DNA from: an uncultured Acetatifactor sp.
GTDB lineage: Bacteria > Bacillota > Clostridia > Lachnospirales > Lachnospiraceae
NCBI GenBank assembly: GCA_944384205.1
Contig: CALWSL010000014.1
Location: 1-64,000, forward strand
Reading direction: 5' to 3'
DNA: 64,000 bases
Of the stretch, positions 1 through 8,298 are shown piece after piece. The notes under the pieces were generated by a model. It was not told where the DNA came from and ran no database searches. It saw only the letters and a list, made by a program, of their open reading frames with translations. Numbering within the stretch: position 1 is the stretch's first letter; each line of letters starts with the position of its first letter. A program made the position numbers and the translations under genes.

Positions 1-82
1 AAAAAACACGAATTCTCTGGGATTGCCTCTTCCTCTCATATCAAGGGTTAAAAATCGGTATTAACCGACACCCCCCTGTCAA

Positions 83-1295
83 TCAGGGTAGGGGAATAAT
101 TATTTTTAAAGAAAAAATACCGTTTTCTGTCCGGATACTGCATTGTCCGCCATATTTTTCTGCGGTTTTTTGAATATTGGGGATACCAAATCCATGCAGA
201 AAGGCGTCCTCCTTTGTTGTTCCCTTTTTTCCCGGCATATCCGGCAGCATATTGTTTTCTATGACGATTACCAGCATGTCCCGGATATGATCTGCTTTGA
301 CGGTAATCAGCCGTTGCTCCTCCGGAAGCTTTTCGCTGGCTTCGATGGCGTTGTCGATAGCGTTTCCGAATATAGTGCTGATATCCAGCGGTTCCAGAAA
401 CGAATCGGTGTCCATATGGATAATTGCATTAAAATCAATCTGCTTTTCCTTTGCCATTCTGCTCTTGTCCCGGATGATTACATCGAGATACTCATTGCCT
501 GTATGAATATAGTTCTCATATCCCGCAATCTGTTCGCGCAGCTTCTTTGCCATTTCGCGGGTTTCCGGCATTCCCTGATGACCTTCCAGAATCAGCAGAT
601 GGTTTTTCAAATCATGATAGATGCTTCTGACCCGCTCCTCCTCTGTGATACGCTCTTTATAATAATTGCGCTGCGTTTCCATTTCCTGCATACGGTAAGA
701 GGTCTGCATGGAATCGTAAATATAGGAAGCAAGATACATACAGCCGAAGCTGGAAAATATGGATGCTCCACAAATCGGATACACAATTGCCGTGTCCTCC
801 GGCATAAAATAGATAATCGTAAAAATCGCCACAAAGGAAGCCAGAATCAGCATATCAATAATCAGCCACATCCGGGTATTCAGATGGGACGTGATTTTTG
901 ACAGAAACCTCCGCAGGATTAACCATGCGCCAATCCAAAACAAAAGCCGCAGGAACAAGGAAAAGGTATGGATTGCAGTGCTGATGGTCATCAGCCTTGG
1001 GGACGCCAGCGCTTCCGTAAAACCTGCTTGGGTCACGGCGTAAAATGTCCGTGCTCCGATATCCAGCATCAAATAGTTGATGGCGATTAAAGCCGGATAG
1101 AAAACCAGAAGCACCGATACTTTTTCCATAAAGGTCCCACAATAAAAGAGAAGAATATAGGTAAAGAACAGTGCCATGGTACCAAGCAGCCCAAATCATT
1201 GGAATATATAATGGAATCCGCCAGATAACCGCATACAAGGAACGCAGCAATCTTACAAAGCCGGTTTTTCCGCAGCGGAAGAAAGGCTTTGATAA
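83..1295 (-). pseudogene. GHKL sensor histidine kinase, N-terminally truncated and frameshifted
   Basis: This is the sensor partner of the upstream response regulator, of the AgrC/VirS-like GHKL type. The open part (83-1177, 364 aa from an internal ATG) has about five hydrophobic segments, a dimerisation/phosphoacceptor helix with HDLKNHL, an N box NAIDNAIEAS and a G box HGFGIPNI. Reading upstream of that ATG, a second frame (about 1178-1295) encodes family-like sequence (FLPLRKNRL, then a hydrophobic stretch ending SNDLG) that joins the kinase frame only if one base is restored near 1188-1192. The usual start of the protein is missing and abuts the truncated regulator. I infer a deletion plus a frameshift. 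A short product starting at 1177 could still be made. Confidence 0.75.
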
Positions 1296-1868
1296 TCAGG
1301 AAAAATTACAGCGCACAAAATTTTTATCCTGCAATTCCTTTTCCATTTCCTTCATGCTCTTGTAGCAGATGATATTTTCCTGTTCGGTATGAAACATCAA
1401 ATTACGGTTGAAGGTTTCGATATAACGGATGGATTTGAGGGGAACCTTGTACTTTCCGGTATCGTTGGTAATAAACAAAGAGGGGGTTTCTTCTTTTTGA
1501 CGGCGTGCAACAAATTTGTCCATTTCTGATTTCAGCCGGACATATTTCAGGGGCTTAATAATATAATTGGTTGCCTGATACTTATATCCTTCAAGCCCAT
1601 ACTGGGTGAGGGTAGTAAGAAAAATAATTCCCACGTTTTCATCCATCTGCCGGATGCGTTCGGCAGTATGTAAGCCATCCATCAGTTTCATTTGAATATC
1701 AAGGAAAATCAGGTCAATGGAGGTATCATATTTCCCAACCAGCTCCATGCCGTCATAATAGGCGGTAATCTTGATATCTTTGCCTGTTTCCCTGCTGTAT
1801 TGATTCAATAAATCAGTCAGATATTGAACAAAATTTTTTTCATCATCACAAATTGCTATGTGCAACAT
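1296..1868 (-). CDS. LytTR-family response regulator, C-terminally truncated
   Basis: The receiver domain spans about residues 1-120 (acidic CDDEK, phosphoacceptor in LIFLDIQM, Lys in IIKPL) and is followed by the first half of a LytTR DNA-binding domain (about 131-188). The reading frame stops after FVRCNFS at 190 aa, whereas relatives run to about 235-240 aa. The missing half of LytTR carries base-contacting residues in AgrA, so DNA binding is probably lost. The start at 1868 has an AAGAGGTG ribosome-binding site. The gene precedes the kinase on the same strand, the usual regulator–kinase order. Its last codons sit directly at the apparent deletion junction. Confidence 0.8.
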   Translation of the reverse strand: MLHIAICDDEKNFVQYLTDLLNQYSRETGKDIKITAYYDGMELVGKYDTSIDLIFLDIQMKLMDGLHTAERIRQMDENVGIIFLTTLTQYGLEGYKYQATNYIIKPLKYVRLKSEMDKFVARRQKEETPSLFITNDTGKYKVPLKSIRYIETFNRNLMFHTEQENIICYKSMKEMEKELQDKNFVRCNFS

Positions 1869-2000
1869 AAAAGCACCTCTTTTTTCATTATATCAAAATT
1901 TGCATGAAGGCACAAACAAAACCTCTATTGCCTTTTAGCAGTTCTCTATACTATAATAAACTAAGATAAATTTTTTTAAAGTACGGTAGGAAGGTGGTGT

Positions 2001-2903
2001 ATGCCAATGTATAATCCTCAGCTTGAGACGTTTATTCGTGTAGCGGATGCCGGAAGTTTTAACAAGGCTGCAGAACAGTCATATATTACCCCAACAGCAG
2101 TGATTAAGCAAATCAATCTGCTGGAAGCAGATTTAGGCGTGAAATTATTTGAGCGTACCCATCGGGGGCTTTCCCTTACAAAGGCAGGAATGTCCCTTTA
2201 CAAAGATACAAAATATATTATTCAGTACTGCCGGGATTCGGTAATTCGGGCGAAGAACGCCATGCAGGAGGATGAGAACGTAATCCGCATCGGAACCTCT
2301 CCTATGACGCCGGCAGGAGTTCTTGTGGAGCTGTGGCCGAAAATCCATGTGTTGTGCCCGGAAATCAAATTCCAACTGATTCCATTTGAAAACACGCCGG
2401 AAAATGCCAGAGAGATTCTCAGAAATCTGGGACAGAATATTGATGTGGTGGCGGGCATCTTTGACGATACCATGCTGAATGTAAGAAACTGCGCAGGCTT
2501 TGAAATTTCCAGACAACCCCTTTGCTGTGCAGTGTCTATTCATCATCATCTTGCGGACAAGAATCTGCTGACGATACAGGACTTATATGGTGAAAACCTG
2601 ATGCTGATGCACCGGAATTGGAGCCATTATGTGGACCGCCTTCGGGACGACATCTGGAAGAACCACAGTCAGATTCATATTGTCGATTTTGATTTTTACA
2701 GCGTGGAGGTTTTCAACCGCTGCGAAAACAGCAACGATATTTTAATGGCTGTCCAGGTTTGGGATAATGTGCATCCGTTATTAAAGGTCATACCTGTGAC
2801 ATGGGAGCATACCATACCGTATGGTCTGCTGCATTCCCCGACGCCCTCCGAAACGGTAAAACGTTTCCTTTCTGCCATTCAGACCGTACTGCAGGAAAGT
2901 TAA
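2001..2903 (+). CDS. LysR-family transcriptional regulator
   Basis: A 300-aa LysR-type regulator. The N-terminal winged helix-turn-helix (about residues 5-65) has the family signature GSFNKAAEQSYITPTAV followed by LEADLGVKLFERTHRGLSLT. The rest is a periplasmic-binding-like effector domain. The ATG at 2001 is preceded by AGGAAGG at 6 nt. It lies upstream of, and in the same direction as, the alcohol dehydrogenase/aldo-keto reductase genes, and is separated from them by a hairpin and by a palindrome centred about 64 nt before a predicted start point, the position LysR proteins usually occupy. It is probably the local regulator of these redox genes. The inducer is unknown. Confidence 0.9.
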   Translation: MPMYNPQLETFIRVADAGSFNKAAEQSYITPTAVIKQINLLEADLGVKLFERTHRGLSLTKAGMSLYKDTKYIIQYCRDSVIRAKNAMQEDENVIRIGTSPMTPAGVLVELWPKIHVLCPEIKFQLIPFENTPENAREILRNLGQNIDVVAGIFDDTMLNVRNCAGFEISRQPLCCAVSIHHHLADKNLLTIQDLYGENLMLMHRNWSHYVDRLRDDIWKNHSQIHIVDFDFYSVEVFNRCENSNDILMAVQVWDNVHPLLKVIPVTWEHTIPYGLLHSPTPSETVKRFLSAIQTVLQES

Positions 2904-2908
2904 AATTT

Positions 2909-2978
2909 AGTTATAACTTATAAGTATAAACTGGTAAACGAAACGAGACTTCTGCGGAAGTCTTGTTTTTTTTATACT
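2909..2978 (+). promoter_or_regulatory. Promoter module, copy A (upstream of alcohol dehydrogenase)
   Basis: An imperfect 24-bp palindrome (2909-2932; outer arms AGTT/AACT, core ACTTATAAGT) is followed at offset 35 by CGAGACTTCT and at offset 64 by a -10-like TATACT (2973-2978). The same elements occur at identical offsets in the copy at 6357-6426. The palindrome centre is about 64 nt before the expected transcription start. This fits a LysR recognition site; assignment to the adjacent LysR protein is inference. Confidence 0.55.
2946..2973 (+). terminator. Rho-independent terminator after lysR gene
   Basis: A 7-bp stem AGACTTC/GAAGTCT with a 4-nt loop is followed by a run of eight T. It ends lysR transcription but overlaps the predicted -35/-10 spacer of the next promoter, so it may have a double role. 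Confidence 0.6.
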
Positions 2979-3014
2979 ACAGATAAAGAGAAATAACAGG
3001 AAAGGAGAAGCACA

Positions 3015-4184
3015 ATGAATAACTTTATTTTTGAGAATGCAACAAAGACGTTTTTCGGCAAGGGCTGTGTGAAGGAATATCTGACCTGTCTCACAAGTCA
3101 TTATGGAGAAAATGTGATGTTGGCTTATGGCGGCGGCTCCATTAAAAAGAACGGTATTTACGAGGAGGTGATGGAAAGTCTGAAAAAAGCCGGAAAAAAT
3201 GTTATCGAGTTTTCCGGCATCATGGCAAATCCTACTTATGCTAAAGTAATGGAGGGTGCAAGGCTTGCGCGGGAAAACAAGGTGGATTTGATTCTCGGTG
3301 TAGGCGGCGGCAGCGTCATGGACTGCTGTAAGGCTGTCTCTCTGGCGGCAGTTTATGAAGGCGATGTTTGGACAGACTTCTGGGCAAGTCCCGGTTTTGT
3401 TGACTTTGAGCCGCTGCCTCTGGGCGTGATTGTTACGGTTGCGGGAACCGGAAGTGAAATGAACGGCGGCGCTGTCATTACCAATGAGGCGTTGAAAATC
3501 AAGACCGGACGGGACTATCCGAAATGCAACCCCCAATTTGCATTGATGGATCCCACCTATACCTACAGCGTACCGGAAAAGCAGATGGTGTCCGGCGGTT
3601 TTGATATCCTCTCTCATATTATGGAGACTTATTTCAGCGAACCGGATGAAGATAATGTTTCCGATGATATTTCAGAAGCGTTGATGCGGGGCGTAATCCG
3701 CGACCTTCGTGCAGCAATTCAGAATCCTCGGGATTATACGGCAAGAAGTAATCTCATGTGGGAATCTGCTATGGCAGAGAACCGCATAATCAAGCTGGGC
3801 AAGCGGACGGACTTTGAATGCCACCAGATGGAGCACCAGTTGGGAGCTTATACTGACTGCAATCACGGTGCCGGACTGGCAGTACTGCATCCGGTGTACT
3901 ATCGACATATTTACAAGAACGGTCTTTCCAAGTTTCAAAGGTTTGCCGTAAATGTGTGGGGCATCTCTCCCAATGGAAAAAGCGGGGAAGAGCTGGCGCT
4001 TGCCGGAGTGGAGGCACTGGCGGATTTCATCAGGGAGATTGGACTTCCCACCTCTCTGCGGGCGTTGGGGGTTAAGGAATCCACGGATTTGAAAGCCATT
4101 GCCGACTCCTGCAACCTTGTTCCCGGCAGTTACAGGCAAATGACCCACGAAGAGATTCTGGAAATCTTCAAGGAATGTTATTGA
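3015..4184 (+). CDS. Iron-containing alcohol dehydrogenase (YqhD/BdhA type)
   Basis: A cytoplasmic NAD(P)H-dependent alcohol/aldehyde oxidoreductase, 389 aa, full length for group III metal-dependent dehydrogenases. Visible are the nucleotide-binding GVGGGSVMD (95-103), the AGTGSEMN loop (143-150) and metal ligands corresponding to E. coli YqhD: D197 and H201 (FDILSH), H270, and H284 (DCNHGAG). The start is preceded by AGGAAAGGAG. It is the first gene of an apparent operon with the aldo/keto reductase 28 nt downstream and a lipoprotein esterase. It is likely to detoxify or reduce aldehydes; the specific substrate is not readable. Confidence 0.9.
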   Translation: MNNFIFENATKTFFGKGCVKEYLTCLTSHYGENVMLAYGGGSIKKNGIYEEVMESLKKAGKNVIEFSGIMANPTYAKVMEGARLARENKVDLILGVGGGSVMDCCKAVSLAAVYEGDVWTDFWASPGFVDFEPLPLGVIVTVAGTGSEMNGGAVITNEALKIKTGRDYPKCNPQFALMDPTYTYSVPEKQMVSGGFDILSHIMETYFSEPDEDNVSDDISEALMRGVIRDLRAAIQNPRDYTARSNLMWESAMAENRIIKLGKRTDFECHQMEHQLGAYTDCNHGAGLAVLHPVYYRHIYKNGLSKFQRFAVNVWGISPNGKSGEELALAGVEALADFIREIGLPTSLRALGVKESTDLKAIADSCNLVPGSYRQMTHEEILEIFKECY

Positions 4185-4212
4185 GCAGAAAGGTTAAGAA
4201 AAGAGGTAAAAA

Positions 4213-5211
<999 letters not shown>

Positions 5212-5260
5212 GCAGACGGACCGGAATGCAGAAATGCAGGTCTGAAAGAGGAAATATGAA

Positions 5261-6358
5261 ATGAAACGAAAAAAAGTGGTAATTGGCTTTGTTCTAACGG
5301 CAATCTTTTTAACGGGCTGTGGTTCAGAAACCATTCAGAATTCCGGCTATGAATCGGAACAGGAAACAGAGAGTGATAGTGTGGAAAGCAGAGATAACGA
5401 CGGAGATGTAAGGGAAGGAACATCATCTGATACGATAGGGACGCCGGAGGACTTTCCGGAAGAATATTATTACGGAAGCGGCAGGATCAGCGGCTGGACA
5501 GGAGAAGAGATGCTTAGAAAGACGCCGCAACCGCAAGGGAATGAAACCGTTCTGAATACTGCTGCGGATCCGGCCAACATTCAGGTTCTTTATCTATGGG
5601 AAGAAGGGAATGCGCCGGCTGTGACCGAATTTACAGAGGATATGGACAGATATTTTGACGCATGGGATTTTCGCCCCTATGTGACGGCGATTCCTGTAAG
5701 AGAAGGAGTGGAGCCGAAAGGGGCGGTTGTCCTTATGGCAGGCGGCGCGTATCAGTTCCGCGGCAATTATACGGATTCGCTGCCCACTGCGGCGGCTTTG
5801 CGGGAATACGGCTTTCAGACCTTTATTGTAGATTACCGCCTGCACCCGTATAATCAGGAGGAAGGCGCATTGGATGTGGCAAGGGCGGTCCGGTTTATTC
5901 GCAAAAATGCGGATATATATGGAATTGATCCGGATAATATAGCAGTGATGGGTTTTTCGGCAGGCGGAATTCAGGCAGGAGAATTTCTGATGCACTATGA
6001 TGAAGAGGTAAACCCGACGGTTTTGGATTCTTCTTTTATCCCCGATGAGCTGGATGAAATCCCGGCACATGCCTCGGCTGCCGGAATGATTTATTCCTTT
6101 TACGGAAGGCTCAGTGTGGGTAATATGGATCCCGAATGGCTTGCAGACGGTAATCTGCCTCCCACCTTTTATGTGTACGGCACGGAGGACCCGTTTTACA
6201 ATCAGTTTGAGCGGCAGTATGACGTAATCCGTAGCATGGGGATTCAGACAGGAAGGATTGTGCTGAACGAATGGCCCCATGGCTTCGGCTCAGACGGCGG
6301 CTGGGTAGAGGATTATGCAGACTGGTTGGAGAAAATATTTAAAGAGGAACACGCATAG
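5261..6358 (+). CDS. Lipoprotein alpha/beta hydrolase (esterase)
   Basis: A 365-aa surface lipoprotein. A short basic and hydrophobic signal peptide ends in lipobox LTGC (Cys20), followed by an acidic/Ser-rich linker to about residue 60. The hydrolase domain has an oxyanion-loop motif GGAYQFRGNY (161-170), nucleophile elbow GFSAGG (Ser233), Asp310 (GTEDP) and His340 (WPHGFG), so the catalytic triad is complete. It resembles BD-FAE/acetyl-esterase-like enzymes; the substrate is unknown. The stop codon overlaps the start of promoter module copy B. Confidence 0.85.
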   Translation: MKRKKVVIGFVLTAIFLTGCGSETIQNSGYESEQETESDSVESRDNDGDVREGTSSDTIGTPEDFPEEYYYGSGRISGWTGEEMLRKTPQPQGNETVLNTAADPANIQVLYLWEEGNAPAVTEFTEDMDRYFDAWDFRPYVTAIPVREGVEPKGAVVLMAGGAYQFRGNYTDSLPTAAALREYGFQTFIVDYRLHPYNQEEGALDVARAVRFIRKNADIYGIDPDNIAVMGFSAGGIQAGEFLMHYDEEVNPTVLDSSFIPDELDEIPAHASAAGMIYSFYGRLSVGNMDPEWLADGNLPPTFYVYGTEDPFYNQFERQYDVIRSMGIQTGRIVLNEWPHGFGSDGGWVEDYADWLEKIFKEEHA

Positions 6359-6426
6359 TTATAACTGGCGGGTATAAACCGATAAACAAACCGAGACTTC
6401 TCCCCGGACTTCGGTTTATTTATAAT
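6357..6426 (+). promoter_or_regulatory. Promoter module, copy B (upstream of second aldo/keto reductase)
   Basis: This repeats the module at 2909-2978 with identical spacing: AGTTATAACT at offset 0, GTATAAAC at offset 15, CGAGACTTCT at offset 35 and -10 TATAAT at offset 64. The palindrome is less symmetric than in copy A. A 7-bp hairpin AAACCGA/TCGGTTT spans 6388-6417. The module begins inside the esterase stop codon. Confidence 0.55.
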
Positions 6427-6464
6427 AAGGATGTAAGAAAAAAGCGGAACAGAAAGAAAGGAAA

Positions 6465-7322
6465 ATGATTATGGAATTTGCAATGTTAAACAATGGAGTA
6501 AAAATGCCGATGGAGGGATTTGGTGTATTTCAGGTTCCCGACCCTGCAGTGTGCGAACAGGCTGTTTTGGACGCCATCGCCAGCGGCTATCGTCTGATTG
6601 ATACGGCGGCTGCTTATATGAATGAGGAAGCAGTCGGAGCTGCAATTAAAAAATGCGGAATTCCCCGTGAGGAGTTGTTTATTACCACAAAACTGTGGGT
6701 ACAGGATTCCAGCTATGAGGGCGCCAAAAAAGCAGTGCAGACCTCTCTGGATAAGCTGGGACTGGAATATCTGGATCTCTATCTGCTGCATCAGCCCATG
6801 GGTGATTATCATGGAGCTTACCGTGCATTGGAAGAATTATATAAGGAAGGTGTGCTTCGTGCCATCGGCGTTTGCAACTGTTATCCTCATGTTCTTGCAG
6901 ATTTGTGTGAAACCGCAGAAGTTATTCCCGCAGTCAATCAGGTAGAGCTGCATCCCTTCTTCCAGCAGGAGGATGCGCTGGCACTGATGAAAGAGTATGG
7001 TGTTTGTCCGGAAGCATGGGGACCGTTTGCAGAAGGAAAGCACGGTATCTTTACCCATCCGGTATTGACGGCTATCGGTGAAAAATACGGCAAGAGCGCC
7101 GCACAGGTTGCCCTTCGCTGGAATGTACAGAGGGGAGTTGTTGTCATTCCCAAATCTATCCATAAAGACAGAATGGAACAAAACATGGATATCTGGGATT
7201 TCACGCTTTCAGAAGAAGATATGAACGAGATTGCAAAGCTGGACATCGGACACAGCGAGATTGTAAATCATTATGACCCTGCTTTTGTAAAGATGCTTCA
7301 CAGCATGAAAATTCATTCATAA
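6465..7322 (+). CDS. Aldo/keto reductase (2,5-diketogluconate reductase-like)
   Basis: A 285-aa AKR5-type reductase. The tetrad is D46 and Y51 (LIDTAAAY), K76 (ITTKLW) and H109 (YLLHQP). The NADPH-binding end has VVIPKSIHKDRMEQN. Two ATGs (6465, 6471) share one AAAGGAAA ribosome-binding site, and the second has the better spacing, so the protein may start two residues later. It has its own copy of the 70-bp promoter module, suggesting co-regulation with the dehydrogenase operon. The 3' end overlaps the convergent tcdA by 10 bp. Confidence 0.9.
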   Translation: MIMEFAMLNNGVKMPMEGFGVFQVPDPAVCEQAVLDAIASGYRLIDTAAAYMNEEAVGAAIKKCGIPREELFITTKLWVQDSSYEGAKKAVQTSLDKLGLEYLDLYLLHQPMGDYHGAYRALEELYKEGVLRAIGVCNCYPHVLADLCETAEVIPAVNQVELHPFFQQEDALALMKEYGVCPEAWGPFAEGKHGIFTHPVLTAIGEKYGKSAAQVALRWNVQRGVVVIPKSIHKDRMEQNMDIWDFTLSEEDMNEIAKLDIGHSEIVNHYDPAFVKMLHSMKIHS

Positions 7323-8077
7323 TGCAGACCGCATAGATCCTTTATAACCTCTCCTGCAATAATCAGTCCTGCGACCGCAGGAACAAATGCGGTACTTCCC
7401 GGTATGTCGCGTCTCTCCGTACATTTATGCTCCGCACCGGGAGGGCAGATGCAGTTTGTCCGGCAGCTGATTGTCATATCATCAGCAGGTCGGATGGGCT
7501 GTTCATCGGAATACACTACTTTTAATTTATCAATTCCTCTTTTTTTCAACTCTCTCCGCATGACCCTGGCAAGGGGACAAACACGGGTTTCATAAATATC
7601 AGCTACGCGAAATCTGGTTGCATCCAGCTTATTTCCCGCACCCATGGCGCTGATAATCGGGATATTCTGCTTTTTTGCCCTCATAATAAGCTCCAGCTTG
7701 GCGGTAACGGTATCCACGGCATCCACGATATAATCGTATTCTTCAAAAGGAAAATCATCCGCGTTTTCAGGCAGAAAAAAACACTTATGAGTGCGCACAT
7801 CAACAGAAGGATTGATTTCCAGCATCCGGGCTTTCATCACGTCCGTTTTATATTGTCCCACGGTTTTTTGCGTGGCGATAATTTGTCTGTTTAAATTTGT
7901 CAGACATACCTTATCATCATCTATTAAATCGAATGCGCCCACACCGCTGCGCACCAATGCCTCACACACATAGCCGCCGACGCCGCCAATTCCGAATACT
8001 GCAACTCTTGATTGGCTTAAGACCTCCATAGCCGTTTTTCCCAATAATAATTCCGTTCTGGAAAACTGATTTAACAT
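7313..8077 (-). CDS. tcdA: tRNA threonylcarbamoyladenosine dehydratase
   Basis: TcdA/CsdL-type E1-like enzyme that cyclises t6A37 in ANN-decoding tRNAs to ct6A using ATP. The ThiF fold starts with GIGGVGGYVCEALVRSG, followed by DDDKV, NLNRQI and DAVDTV. I chose the ATG at 8077 (254 aa, starting MLNQFSRTELLLG as in family members) with GGAGG 10 nt upstream, rather than the longer frame opening at 8179. It is divergent from the leuA fusion and convergent with the aldo/keto reductase. Confidence 0.92.
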   Translation of the reverse strand: MLNQFSRTELLLGKTAMEVLSQSRVAVFGIGGVGGYVCEALVRSGVGAFDLIDDDKVCLTNLNRQIIATQKTVGQYKTDVMKARMLEINPSVDVRTHKCFFLPENADDFPFEEYDYIVDAVDTVTAKLELIMRAKKQNIPIISAMGAGNKLDATRFRVADIYETRVCPLARVMRRELKKRGIDKLKVVYSDEQPIRPADDMTISCRTNCICPPGAEHKCTERRDIPGSTAFVPAVAGLIIAGEVIKDLCGLHYE

Positions 8078-8200
8078 GCAATCATGACCTCCGAATTTAA
8101 TAGCGATATCATATATCATAATGCCTGGTTCGTCAAGGGATTTTAAAATGAAACAATATATTATATTAAAATAAATCAATTAAAATAATAATACAAATCC

Positions 8201-8229
8201 TTGTAATGCCGGAATTGGCGTGATAATAT
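8201..8229 (+). promoter_or_regulatory. Predicted sigma-A promoter of the leuA–araC fusion
   Basis: TTGTAA at 8201-8206, a 17-nt spacer and TAATAT at 8224-8229 lie about 70 nt before the gene start. The spacer holds an imperfect dyad around GGAATT. No T-box or leucine-rich leader peptide is visible in the 220-nt tcdA–leuA interval, so leucine control would need another route, such as the fused DNA-binding domain. Confidence 0.45.
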
Positions 8230-8298
8230 GGTTAAATCAAATCAAGAGTGAAAGGAAAATTTACACAGAAATGGATGTGAATATTGAGGAGGCGTATT

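Noticed and set aside
855-1250. 131-aa frame on the minus strand overlapping the kinase
   Set aside because: It is an out-of-frame reading across the frameshifted kinase N-terminus and resembles no protein.
8180-8298. T-box riboswitch or leucine leader peptide before leuA
   Set aside because: No T-box core sequence, no antiterminator/terminator pair and no small Leu-rich frame are visible.
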